Positions 1 through 10,200 of a DNA stretch of 64,000 bases are shown piece after piece. Position 1 is the stretch's first letter. Every line of letters begins with the position of its first letter. The stretch spans positions 7,553,722 through 7,617,721 of the forward strand of contig JASKMD010000017.1 of assembly GCA_030144725.1 (NCBI GenBank). Direction: 5' to 3'. The notes below the pieces were generated by a model. The model ran no database searches and was not told the origin of the DNA. It saw only the letters and a list, made by a program, of their open reading frames with translations. This DNA is from Haematococcus lacustris. Taxonomy: Eukaryota > Chlorophyta > Chlorophyceae > Chlamydomonadales > Haematococcaceae. Both the position numbers and the translations under genes were made by a program.

Positions 1-657
1 CACCGCCATGCGTCCTAGTATAGGGTCTCCAGTACTGGTGTTGGCGTCGAACATGCCAAGCAGGTCCATGATGTCGAGATCGCTGAGGATGTGCAGCTCA
101 GCATCTGTCCTGGTGTCCGGCGCCGCCGGGGAGAGTCCTTTGCTCTTCGCTAGGACGAGTGCCGCGAGGGCCTCTTCTCCCCCAGGGCCCACAAAGCACA
201 TGCGGTCTCGATGCAGGTCCAGGGCATCCTTCAGATCTGCGCTTAGCTCGGTCGTGTAGATCTTCCGCTCTGCAAGGTTATAGGGGGCAGGAGAGCGTTC
301 TGTCTGTGTGGTGGCTCGGGTATTGGGTTGTGTACTAGTACCGCAGCGGAGTTGCTGGTTGAAGTTGCTCGTGCTGGTGATTTTGGTGTAGCAGCTATAT
401 TGCTGTGTGCTATTGGGCCAGCGCAGGGGCTGGGATTGGCATAGGCGCGATGGCCAGTTGTAAACGCAGCTTATAGGCTGGATTTCGGAGCATCTGACTG
501 CGCGGTCACCTCTAGGGGTGCCATCCGGATGAGTTGGCAAGTGTTTCGGAGGGCACCCACTGGCTTCCTCTCCGAGAACACCCCCAACCCATCCGGTGCA
601 GATCAGCGTCAGTACAAGCAATAGAGCAGTCCGCCTACCAGGGCGGTCGACGTCCAT
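1..657 (-). CDS. LINE copy C polyprotein, N-terminal 219 codons (partial)
   Basis: The ATG at 655-657 is the counterpart of the copy A start at 2919. The N-terminus has the same signal-peptide-like stretch: a basic start, then ALLLVLTLICTGWVGGVLG. No stop is expected from the alignment with copy A over this interval, and the frame runs off the window edge. Function is as for copy A: the secretory-type leader and start of the module before the 2A motif. Whether the rest of copy C is intact cannot be seen. Confidence 0.75.
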   Translation of the reverse strand, partial: MDVDRPGRRTALLLVLTLICTGWVGGVLGEEASGCPPKHLPTHPDGTPRGDRAVRCSEIQPISCVYNWPSRLCQSQPLRWPNSTQQYSCYTKITSTSNFNQQLRCGTSTQPNTRATTQTERSPAPYNLAERKIYTTELSADLKDALDLHRDRMCFVGPGGEEALAALVLAKSKGLSPAAPDTRTDAELHILSDLDIMDLLGMFDANTSTGDPILGRMAV

Positions 658-790
658 CGCTTGGGTTGACCTCCGACTCGGTTATCACTAGGCTTGATTT
701 GCAGAGCTGTTTCCAGCGCTGTAGTCAGGTCCGTGATTTACTGCTGGAGCGGGCGACAAAACTCCTTCGATTGTTACCAACCGAAAAAGT
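1..790 (-). mobile_element. LINE copy C, 5' end only (continues off the left edge)
   Basis: Every position p here pairs with the complement of position 3576-p in LINE copy A, without an indel from 1 to 790, so this is the 5' end of a second, nearly identical copy in the opposite orientation. The element start is at 790, matching 2786 of copy A. Beyond 790 the sequence becomes gypsy-1 LTR-like DNA. Only a few substitutions were seen, for example a Val/Ala change near 110. The 3' end and target-site duplication lie outside the window. Confidence 0.93.
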
Positions 791-1235
791 TAAGGCACAC
801 AAGAAGAGACACATTGTGAGCTCAGGTCAAGTCATGGCAAAGACAAACATTGTGGCACACATACTGGCACACATACTCGTTGGGGGTACGGCCTACTCAC
901 CTCAGCCCAGAACTTTGCCACCGTGCGTTGCTTGCCTCCGTACAGCCGGAACCTGGCGTTGGACCAGCGCCGCTTGGACATCTCGGCCCACATTGCCGGC
1001 CAGGTCACCAGCGCCGTGTCAGTGTACTCCCGGTACCGCTGCTGTTACGTGTCAAACCATCGAATAATAGGTTGTGTGGCTCAAGACCTCAGGGCGTAGT
1101 CAACGGGGAGGTCTCCGGGAGTCGAACCCGGCTTTTGACACCGGTCACCACACTTCCTACTACACACTGGTTATTAGAGGTTATATGAATGGTTGGCCTT
1201 ATTGGCATAATAGCCTGGCGCATTCCCACGTTACA
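791..1235 (-). mobile_element. Gypsy-1 3' LTR (partial, cut by LINE C)
   Basis: On the minus strand a purine-rich tract (GTGGGGGGGAA) at about 1236-1246 is followed by TGTAACGTGGG from 1235, the standard polypurine-tract/LTR junction of Ty3/gypsy elements. It lies just downstream of the integrase and chromodomain. The other LTR end is not visible because LINE C begins at 790. The segment contains a tRNA T-arm-like hairpin, CCGGGTTCGACTCCCGG on the minus strand at about 1110-1127. No matching 5' LTR was found near 18.6 kb. Confidence 0.6.
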
Positions 1236-1377
1236 TTCCCCCCCACGAGGTTCATTGTTGAATCAGCTGTCCTCAGCTGGTGTGTCTAGGTTATTGCCCC
1301 GCCCCGGCTACATGCAATAGTGCCGGGACTCGCGCCTTCGCGCTTAGTGTCAAAAGCATTAGTAACGAGTATGAAAT

Positions 1378-2113
1378 CTAGAGCTCTGGCAGTGCTCCAT
1401 GCTGCTCAATGTAAGCTTGCATTGCCTCTTCACAGTTCAGGAGGTTCTTCTGTGGCTCCCACGTGTCATGCTCCTCCCAGCTGTTGGAACTCCAAGCCTT
1501 TCTTCGCCTCTTTGCTCTTGGGCCGGCCCTTGCCCCGGTTGCGGCCTTTGAGCTTCACGACCCTGTGAGCCAGCAGCTCCTCAACCTCATAGACAGGTTC
1601 TCCTTCTAGCCACTGCACAGGAGGCGGTGCCGCTAAGTTAGGCATTTGGTTCCCACAATAGGGCTTGACTAGTGACACATGGAACACGTTGTGCATGCGG
1701 TTCCAGCTAGGAGGCAGATGCAGTTGTACTGCCACCTTGCCAATCATCCGCAGCACTGTGAAGGGCCCCACATAGCGTGGTTTCAGTTTTCGCACTCCTT
1801 GCTCATTTTGGTTGTTTCTCATGTTGACAGTACTGAGCAACACCTGCGCACCCGGGTGATACGAGACTTCACGTCGCTTGCCATCGACCAAAGCTTTCAT
1901 CCGCTGCTGAGCCACTCGCCAGCAATGTTTGGCTTTCCGCACAGCCTTTTCGATACCCTCCACGAACTCAGCTGCCTTAGGCACTTTGCGAGGTAGGTCC
2001 ATCACAGCTGGCGTCAGCGGATGCTGACCATAGTTCAGGAAGAATGGCGAATTGCGCACCGTCTCGTGCCATGAGTTGTTTATGGCGAACTCAACCCAAG
2101 GCAAGTGGTCTGC
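1378..2113 (-). pseudogene. Gypsy-1 integrase C-terminal region and chromodomain (frameshifted)
   Basis: This continues the integrase in the same frame after an in-frame TGA at 2114-2116. It holds the end of the catalytic core (WVEFAINNSW), the GPY/F region (YVGPFTVLRMIGKVAVQL, HNVFHVSLVKPY) and the start of a chromodomain (YEVEELLAHRVVKLKG). The frame breaks near 1480-1490. The chromodomain resumes one frame over (DTWEPQKN, then a helix) and ends at a TAG at 1378-1380. In chromoviruses this domain binds modified histones and steers integration. The stop plus the frameshift make it non-functional. Confidence 0.85.
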
Positions 2114-2770
2114 TCAGTCACTGTGGTTCTCATCGACATAATGTCTTAGCATTTCTTCAATGATTCTGTTAGCTCTTTCGGTCTGGCCGTCAGTCTCAGG
2201 ATGGTAGGCACTGGACATACACAGCTGGGTGTGGCACAGCTCGCACACATGCCTCCAATACTGGCTGTTGAAGATAGGACCACGGTCACTCACGACCGAG
2301 GCCGGCAGGCCATGTAGCCGCACCACTTCACGATAGAACAGCCGGGCAGCGTCTGCAGCACTGATTGCCTCGTGTGTAGGGACCAGATGCACCATCTTGC
2401 TGAGCCTGTCGACATAGACCATGATGCTGTCATAGTTTTGCTTCCCACTCTTGGGCAGTTTTACAATCATGTCCATACTTATGCTTTCCCAGCGACGACC
2501 AGGTATAGACAGGGGTTGGAGCTTGCCGGCCTTGAGACGGGTGCTGGGCTTGTTGCGCTGGCAGGCATCACATTGCCGCACATAGTCCTCCACATCCTTG
2601 CGCATGCCCGGCCACGTGAAGTAGCGGTTCACGCCATGCCATGTTTTGCTGATGCCCATGTGACCAGCATAGTTGGCATCATGGCATGACTCAAGCACCT
2701 GCCTCCTGACAAGGGGGCTCTTAGGCACAACCACCTTGCCACCGGACATCCATAGCCCTGCTTCACTCAA
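2114..2770 (-). pseudogene. Gypsy-1 integrase, zinc-binding and catalytic domains
   Basis: It contains an H2C2 zinc-binding region (HDANYAGHMGISKT then CDACQRNK) and a DDE-type catalytic core with Asp in SISMDMIVKLP, Asp in VVSDRGPIF and Glu in [15 protein letters not shown]. Integrase joins the cDNA to chromosomal DNA. The N-terminal side is cut by LINE A at the duplication 2772-2784. The frame closes at an in-frame TGA (2114-2116) just before the conserved motif that begins the next piece. It is a fragment of the gypsy-1 polyprotein, not a separate gene. Confidence 0.88.
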
Positions 2771-2771
2771 C

Positions 2772-2784
2772 TCATAGGCTTGTG
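2772..2784. repeat. LINE A target-site duplication, left copy
   Basis: TCATAGGCTTGTG occurs here and at 15942-15954, directly flanking LINE A. Gypsy-1 coding sequence is interrupted exactly at this site. The LINE consensus shared with copy C starts at 2786. The extra G at 2785 could be an untemplated or cap-derived base. Confidence 0.93.
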
Positions 2785-2918
2785 GACTTTTTCGGTTGGT
2801 AACAATCGAAGGAGTTTTGTCGCCCGCTCCAGCAGTAAATCACGGACCTGACTACAGCGCTGGAAACAGCTCTGCAAATCAAGCCTAGTGATAACCGAGT
2901 CGGAGGTCAACCCAAGCG

Positions 2919-5900
2919 ATGGACGTCGACCGCCCTGGTAGGCGGACTGCTCTATTGCTTGTACTGACGCTGATCTGCACCGGATGGGTTGGGGGTGTTC
3001 TCGGAGAGGAAGCCAGTGGGTGCCCTCCGAAACACTTGCCAACTCATCCGGATGGCACCCCTAGAGGTGACCGCGCAGTCAGATGCTCCGAAATCCAGCC
3101 TATAAGCTGCGTTTACAACTGGCCATCGCGCCTATGCCAATCCCAGCCCCTGCGCTGGCCCAATAGCACACAGCAATATAGCTGCTACACCAAAATCACC
3201 AGCACGAGCAACTTCAACCAGCAACTCCGCTGCGGTACTAGTACACAACCCAATACCCGAGCCACCACACAGACAGAACGCTCTCCTGCCCCCTATAACC
3301 TTGCAGAGCGGAAGATCTACACGACCGAGCTAAGCGCAGATCTGAAGGATGCCCTGGACCTGCATCGAGACCGCATGTGCTTTGTGGGCCCTGGGGGAGA
3401 AGAGGCCCTCGCGGCACTCGTCCTAGCGAAGAGCAAAGGACTCTCCCCGGCGGCGCCGGACACCAGGACAGATGTTGAGCTGCACATCCTCAGCGATCTC
3501 GACATCATGGACCTGCTTGGCATGTTCGACGCCAACACCAGTACTGGAGACCCTATACTAGGACGCATGGCGGTGGTCCTGAGCGAAGCCACGCAATTGA
3601 CCATCAAAGACCTGGTCGAGTCGCCAACTACAGAAGGCGGGTCTTTAACCACACAAGCAAACAGGACATACACGCCAATTCTGCACCAACCCACTGATCC
3701 CCACATCACTAATGCTACCACTACTCATACAACACTGCCTTGCTGCCACATCATATGCTGCCTCCACTACACTAGACAGTACATCAGCCTGACACACGAG
3801 CACAATGAACACAACACACACCTTGCCGCACCTTGCTCCAAGACAACACCCTGCACCACGCACTGCCACCACGCCAACATTGCCACCATGTCGCATGCAG
3901 AGCTCTCCGACAAGATTGGGCTAGCCCTCAGGAAAGCAGGAGCAAAGAAGGTCATCATGTCCAAGCACCCATACCCGCTGGCAGGCAACAAAGCCATGGA
4001 GCTCCGTTTCAGCGTCAACACGGGCAACCCAGGGGACCAGCTCGCCCTGCTGACCCTGCTGGCCCAGGCCGTGCAAGCCGAGGGCCTGCTGGCCAATGCT
4101 ACCTGCCTCAGCAAGGCAGGGAAGAAGGTGTGGGGCAGGCCTCCAATTAGCCTCCCCCCCACTCCACTGGCCCACTGCGACATGCTGGCTCAGTTCCACA
4201 GCAATGCGCATCAGCTGTCCCCAACCCTACGCAGCATCAGGGCAGCTCGCGCCCAGCAGGACAGCAGGGCAGCTGAGGTGATGGACACGTTCCTTTATGT
4301 CATGCAGAAAGTGCGGGGGGACCTAGCAGGGGACAAAGCCTACCTCAGGGATGCTCTCTACACACTGGCCAGCACAGTTAGACAGGTGTCTAGCCAACCT
4401 AACGGGGTCCGCCTGCACATCACCGACCCCCTGATTGCTGAAGCCCTGCAAGCCTCAGGCAGCCTCCACATCCAGTTGGGGGACACTCTAGACCTGGCGC
4501 TCTCCACCAGCAAGAGCAGCACAGCCAGGGGCAAGGAGGTCAAAGACTGTGTGATTATGTACACCGCCACCAACAAACTGAAACACCTGGCCACCATGGT
4601 AGTGGGGGCAGCTAAGCGGTTCGAAACAGACTACCACACCCCCCTAATCATCCAGCCCTTGGCTACCAATAGCCTACACCCTCCCATCAGCGGCTCTAAG
4701 GTGACTAGCGCTACAGTGGGACACTACCTAGGGGCAGTGAACTACACAGCCATAGCAAGCATGGCCAGCGACACTGACAGGGACAGCGGAGGCTCTGTGC
4801 CATACACCATGCGGCTGGCACATGGGGGCTATCGCAGCGGGCTTCTGCAATCCGTAGCGCGGGCTACTGCCATCAGCAACCCGCTTAGAGGCAAAGCTCT
4901 TATCAGGGATGGGCTGGGACAGCCCATTAGCGTGGCTGGGGATCGAGGCGGGCATGTTAAATTCCCCAACCACCTAAGCCTCACTCAGAAGTCTGACCAG
5001 TCCCTCGTCTACCGCAAGCAGCAGCAGGCCCTGGCCAGCAGCTACATCCTTGCTGAAGCAGAACTGCTGCTGACAGGGCGGGGCTCAACCCAGGGCGTCT
5101 TCACACAAGCAGAGCAGCTACTGGCTTATGACAAGAAGCAAGACATGAACGACCATGCCCAGGCGGCAGGCAGCAGCACAGCAGCTACCAGCGCTACTGC
5201 AGAGCTAGCCAGCTTCTTTGCAGATGGTGCTGCCCTGGCAACTGCCATGGTGAACCACGCCTCGCAGCAGGAGCAACGAGCGCAGATCAGAGAGCAGATA
5301 CAAGACCTAGTGGAGAAGATGCGGGCCACCCTAGCAGCTGCTGCAGCCGCTGGAGGCGGGGCCACCATAGCAGCTGCTGCAGCAGCTGGAGGCGGGGCCA
5401 GCACCCGCCGCTTCGGCAAGAGCAGCATCAGCAAGGGAACAGCAACGGGGGCTGGCAAGCCCCCCCCACCCGGACCAGAGAGGCAGGAGCACCCCTCCCT
5501 CCCCAGCAGCAGCCTTGCTGCTGCGAGCGGTGCAACCCAGACCGCCCTGGCCAAGGGTGCCCCAGAGGCCGCACCGGCCAAAGGCGCCCTGGGCGCCAAG
5601 ATCCAACATCAACCACCCGAGCAGGCAAGCGCTAATGCTAACACTAGCACACAGGTGCCTGTAGACACCATGACCACATGCACTCCCACTCAAAATAGAC
5701 AAGCTGACACACACTACTGCGTACCCACCCATGCCGGGCACGTCACCCACTCCACCTCACCATACCCTATGCATCCCACCCATGCCCCACTCTGCAGTCC
5801 CCCACGAAGAACACGGCTGTCAAAGAACGCGGGCGACAATTGGGCCAGGCATTGGCAGCAGCCCGCGCACCAGGTGAGGGGCCCGGATCACAGACACTAC

Positions 5901-7256
5901 ACAGCCATAGACGAGCAAGCTATGAACAGGCAAACAGTTGACAACACTGACATCAACATGCCCATGTCCGCAGTGGTTGTTGTGAACCCGGCCTATGAGC
6001 CAGCTGCGACCAACGCTGGCAAGGAGACATCCGCAGCGGTAAGTAACAAAGCCAACACCCAGTCTCACCACCATGGCACACACACAATACATACACAAGC
6101 CAAATGCACACGCCAACATATGCCCACCGCCAATGCCTGCAGGAGGGAGCTGAGGCAGCGGCGATGGTCACCTGACCACACAAGACAGGGGAGGGAGGGT
6201 ACAAGGGGCAGACCTCCCTCAATAGACCAGTGCCCTAGCTATTGCAATCTGAGCTGCAAGAGACATGAGGTGATGGAGGGTGACAAGGTGGTAGACGCCA
6301 TGAACAGGGACCCGCATAGGAGACTGTGGGGGACAGGCCATATGCCCCAGGCCATAGACCCCCAGCATACCAACAGCTCAATAGGATCCCACACCCCTGG
6401 AGATTGCAAGGGACAATGCTGCAACATAGTAATGACATGGATGTGCACCGGCAGTGGTCTTGTAGGGAGCTTGCACAACAGACCTGAGGGGCAAACACAC
6501 GGGCCCCATGCCACCGACTTCCCCTACCCCCACCAGGCTAGGGACATGTTGAGAGTCCACACCATGGGCGAGTGCATGATAAACGAGATGAACCTTACTG
6601 CAGTGTCATGGCTGTGCACCTGCAGTGTAGCATTGTGTAATAAAACTGCCATGGACAGCATGCACCGACAACATACTATTACTACCCACATGCCCAACCC
6701 CCCTTTCGGTCACCCTAACTGGACACCCACCCAGCAGTTCGATATGGACCGGCAGATCCTGGCCTACCTGGCTTGCATGTGCTTATGGATCAGCATATGT
6801 ATGAAACGACATCAACCTACGTACTCACACACTAAATCTAGGCAATGCCTCAAGAAACAACATAAGACCCTTGCAAAGCTAAACGCCTCCCTACACAACA
6901 CCACGTACAACTGGCTACTCGGCATAGATGGGACTCTCCCTAGTGCAACGGCCATCACCCGCCTGAACCACACTGCCTACACATACCTTAAGGGACACAA
7001 TAGCGGAAGGACTATGAGAGCCATACAGTACAACACCACACTACAAGCTTACATGACATACTACCTCAACCCAAACACTAGTAGCAGCCCCACATGGCTC
7101 ATGGCTATAAGTACACACATGACACGATGCATTCACATCAGCTGGCTCCTGCTGGCAGCGGGAGACATTGAGCCGAACCCAGGCCCAGACGGTCTGTACT
7201 TCGAACAACAGGTAGCCTCACACTGCCAAATACATGCCCTCAACATGGCGGCATGA
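2919..7256 (+). CDS. LINE A N-terminal module: signal-peptide-like start to 2A motif
   Basis: The ATG at 2919 is the first in frame after the element start, and 1,445 codons follow. Residues 1-30 look like a signal peptide (basic start, about 19 hydrophobic residues). Residues about 330-750 form a compositionally ordinary region I cannot assign. Next come an Ala/Gly-rich stretch (about 800-830), a low-complexity His/Thr/Pro-rich region, a short hydrophobic segment followed by basic residues (ILAYLACMCLWISICMKR, near 6760-6810), and a C-terminal 2A motif. Many Asn-X-Ser/Thr sequons are present, but the composition is Asn/Thr-rich, so chance contributes. The TGA at 7254 lies 22 codons after the predicted 2A break. 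No RNA-binding Gag-like motif was recognised. Confidence 0.8.
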   Translation: MDVDRPGRRTALLLVLTLICTGWVGGVLGEEASGCPPKHLPTHPDGTPRGDRAVRCSEIQPISCVYNWPSRLCQSQPLRWPNSTQQYSCYTKITSTSNFNQQLRCGTSTQPNTRATTQTERSPAPYNLAERKIYTTELSADLKDALDLHRDRMCFVGPGGEEALAALVLAKSKGLSPAAPDTRTDVELHILSDLDIMDLLGMFDANTSTGDPILGRMAVVLSEATQLTIKDLVESPTTEGGSLTTQANRTYTPILHQPTDPHITNATTTHTTLPCCHIICCLHYTRQYISLTHEHNEHNTHLAAPCSKTTPCTTHCHHANIATMSHAELSDKIGLALRKAGAKKVIMSKHPYPLAGNKAMELRFSVNTGNPGDQLALLTLLAQAVQAEGLLANATCLSKAGKKVWGRPPISLPPTPLAHCDMLAQFHSNAHQLSPTLRSIRAARAQQDSRAAEVMDTFLYVMQKVRGDLAGDKAYLRDALYTLASTVRQVSSQPNGVRLHITDPLIAEALQASGSLHIQLGDTLDLALSTSKSSTARGKEVKDCVIMYTATNKLKHLATMVVGAAKRFETDYHTPLIIQPLATNSLHPPISGSKVTSATVGHYLGAVNYTAIASMASDTDRDSGGSVPYTMRLAHGGYRSGLLQSVARATAISNPLRGKALIRDGLGQPISVAGDRGGHVKFPNHLSLTQKSDQSLVYRKQQQALASSYILAEAELLLTGRGSTQGVFTQAEQLLAYDKKQDMNDHAQAAGSSTAATSATAELASFFADGAALATAMVNHASQQEQRAQIREQIQDLVEKMRATLAAAAAAGGGATIAAAAAAGGGASTRRFGKSSISKGTATGAGKPPPPGPERQEHPSLPSSSLAAASGATQTALAKGAPEAAPAKGALGAKIQHQPPEQASANANTSTQVPVDTMTTCTPTQNRQADTHYCVPTHAGHVTHSTSPYPMHPTHAPLCSPPRRTRLSKNAGDNWARHWQQPAHQVRGPDHRHYTAIDEQAMNRQTVDNTDINMPMSAVVVVNPAYEPAATNAGKETSAAVSNKANTQSHHHGTHTIHTQAKCTRQHMPTANACRRELRQRRWSPDHTRQGREGTRGRPPSIDQCPSYCNLSCKRHEVMEGDKVVDAMNRDPHRRLWGTGHMPQAIDPQHTNSSIGSHTPGDCKGQCCNIVMTWMCTGSGLVGSLHNRPEGQTHGPHATDFPYPHQARDMLRVHTMGECMINEMNLTAVSWLCTCSVALCNKTAMDSMHRQHTITTHMPNPPFGHPNWTPTQQFDMDRQILAYLACMCLWISICMKRHQPTYSHTKSRQCLKKQHKTLAKLNASLHNTTYNWLLGIDGTLPSATAITRLNHTAYTYLKGHNSGRTMRAIQYNTTLQAYMTYYLNPNTSSSPTWLMAISTHMTRCIHISWLLLAAGDIEPNPGPDGLYFEQQVASHCQIHALNMAA
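7128..7187 (+). other. 2A-like ribosome-skipping peptide (LINE A)
   Basis: The frame reads GDIEPNPGP at 7161-7187, preceded by a hydrophobic helix-like stretch ending SWLLLAA. This fits the 2A consensus D(V/I)ExNPGP with its upstream helix. In that family the ribosome fails to form the Gly-Pro bond, here between 7182-7184 and 7185-7187, so the N-terminal module (1,422 residues) and the enzymatic part would be made as separate proteins from one frame. Copy B keeps the motif with ENPGP. 2A motifs are known in some other LINEs, such as trypanosome L1Tc and sea urchin elements. Confidence 0.87.
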
Positions 7257-10200
7257 CACTCCTGGCTCACTAACCAGGAACTGGCCAACTTCCACACGTC
7301 CGAGCTACACGCGCGGCAAGGGGAACAACGCACCATGTGGGCACTAGCCAGGGATGAACAAGGTGCGTGCAATGACACAGTCATAAACCTCTACCTGACG
7401 TCACACTACGGCCTCAGTACACACACAGTGGCGCACCTGCGAACAAAGAGAGACTGGTCAACCCACAACCTAGACGCGCTCTCCGCTACCCACGGTACAA
7501 ATGCCTTCTTATGCAAAGCCCCGGCACACAGTATGGCAATACGGAAACACGATGGAGCCTGGTACCTCCTTGACTCCCAAGCGAATGCCCCTATCCAACT
7601 ACGGACCACTGGACACTACGCGTACCCCGTCACCTGTGTCATACAAGCCATCATTAGCACATCAACCCACACGGCGCAGATGGAGGAGGCAAGGCAGAGG
7701 GCAAAGCTCGGGCCCATCATATGCAACCCCCAGGAAACACATAGGCCTTATTGGGAAAAGCAATACAAGAAGTGTTGCCTTGCACACGCCATAAATATGG
7801 CCATGGGGCAACCTATGATTATACCTGATGATGTGATCACCCACTGCAAAACACTAGGCACACATATCCAGGATCTGGCCATCCAGGCAAGGCAAGAAAA
7901 TAGGCATATACCACTCCCAGGCAGCCTCCCACACATTTACGACGAATCCGGCAACTTTACCATCTCCACCATGAACCACTACCTATACCATTACCACAAG
8001 GACCTCCACCTATGCCCTGCCGCCACCGAGCTTACACCTGGAAACATCACACCCGAGCTCCTCACCACGCTCACCGATAGGATAGACAGTTACACCAACA
8101 CAGCTGCCATTCTCATCACCCACAATCATGCCACAACCATCCGCCACATCGACAACGCATGGCAATGGCTGGACTCGGAACGGGGCCGCCCCTGGCGGCT
8201 GGACACTCCGGAAGACTGGCTTCAGCTGCATGGCATGCTCGTTCTAATTAAAAAGGGCGACGCGGCTAATACCAACCTTATCCAACCGTTATGCTGGCTA
8301 GCAGACCCTACAAGGCGCGCCACAACGGAGCAGCTGGAACAACACTTACGCGCCGCGCACGTGGACCTCACTAATGACCTGGGCACACAACCCGCGCATA
8401 GCCCCCGAAGCGACCGGCCGCCACCCAAAGTAGGAACCGCACAACCAGCGAGTAACAAGCGCGACGCCACGGCTACAGAAGACACACACCCGGCAAACAA
8501 ACACGCTCAGTCGCGACAGCGCCAAGCCGCCCCCACCGTCACACTATCAACTCCACAAAGCAGGACACGCAGCGACAAACGGCCCACATCAACAGGCCAC
8601 CCTAATGGGACATTCAGAAGACGGACCAAACCAAAGGCACAACCTAGAGACTCGCACAAGCAGACCCTAATCTACCAATATACAGCCCCCACCCCGCCTC
8701 CAGCCGCTCACCCCACAGATAACCCATCAGTGAGTACAGAAGCACAACACAGCACCCCGCCAACCCGGCAGCCACAACTAACACACAATCGACAGCATAT
8801 CACACTTACGACCCTGAACGTCAGAAGCCTCCATAGGTCCAGGAAAGACGTCCTAAACCTTGTGCATCAACGCAGCCCGGACATCCTGATCCTAACTGAA
8901 ACCATGACCCAGCCCAAGAGCAACAATCCAGGCTCTGGCTGGCTGAAGAGAGTCATGCCAGACTATACGACACATCGACACAGAGGCCACAGTGAAGTGC
9001 TGATAGGCATCAAACACAACCTAGCCATCCAAATGCAAACCAAGATGCTCCCGCCGTGCACGGATGCAGAGGTAAACGCACGATGCGTCATCCTGACCCT
9101 CAACCAACACCAGTGCGAACAACTCACGATCATCGCCACGTACTGGCCGTCGGGAAACAACGGCGACGCGCTCTCACTGCGAGGGAAAATGCAAGAACAC
9201 ATACGAACAGCCACGGGCCACCTGCCCGGCTCACTCATCCTTGCGGGAGATATCAACGCCACGTTGAAAACAGAGGATCGCTCCGAGCACACCGAGTACA
9301 CACAAGATAACATGATGAGGGGGTTCACCACAGAAATGCACCTGAAGGAAGCTGATCCCGACGACCGGGCCTGGACCTACCAACAACCGCACTGCAAAAG
9401 CCGCATCGACGCCATCTTAACACGCGACGCAAGGCACGGCCCTGAGCACCGCACGCACGTCGATACCAACGCCTATCTGAGCGACCACAGGCCACTCACC
9501 GCCACACTGAATACAGCCCGACTGGGCATAGACCTGGCAGCCCCACACAAACCTCCAAAGCACATCCACACCATCCTCACCACCCCCATCACCAATAAGG
9601 ACAGGGAAGCCTACCGCCTGGCAGTGCAACAACCCAGCTCAGGCGTCCCACAATTGCATGCAGAACTGACAGCCTTCTTAGCCCCCATATACACAGAGGC
9701 TACCCACCACCTGGCTACACTTGGCAAGACCAACCCCCAACAACCACATCGCCTGACAACAGTGGCAGGTCTCTCGGCCAGGGAAGCTGTAGACACCGCA
9801 GCCACCATGCTTACACATCTCCTACAAACCTGCAGGACGGCAGCTATAAAGACATGCAACACCAAGACCCTTACAAGGGGAGGCCAGCACTACCAACGCA
9901 GGACCATGTGTAGGATTAGACTGGCACTGGGCAGAAAGCTTAAGACCACTAGAGACCTCAGCCGGAAGGCTAACTCCCTCTTTAAGGAAACCAACGTGCA
10001 CCCGACAATCGACGATCTCATTCCAGAGACAGATGCGACAAACGGAGAGATAAGGGACGCGGTGCAAGAGCGCCAGGGCGACGATACAACCGACAATCAC
10101 GTGCAAGCCGCGCTAGCCCAACTGGCCAATACGTACCGCGACCAAATCCACCAACTAGACGACGACGACTCCGCACTCGCCATCGCGCAAGCTCGCGTCA

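Noticed and set aside
1105..1180. tRNA gene on the minus strand (GGGTTCGACTCCC)
   Set aside because: Only the T-arm fits. No acceptor, D-arm or anticodon arm pairs correctly, and the location is inside a gypsy LTR.
534..1188. Plus-strand frames of 177 and 112 codons
   Set aside because: They overlap the LINE C 5' end and the gypsy-1 LTR with no domain; the same sequence appears antisense at 2767-3042.
1..3575. Twin-priming 5' inversion of LINE A
   Set aside because: Both arms contain the very 5' end of the LINE and the spacer is gypsy-1 integrase and LTR, so two separate insertions explain it better.
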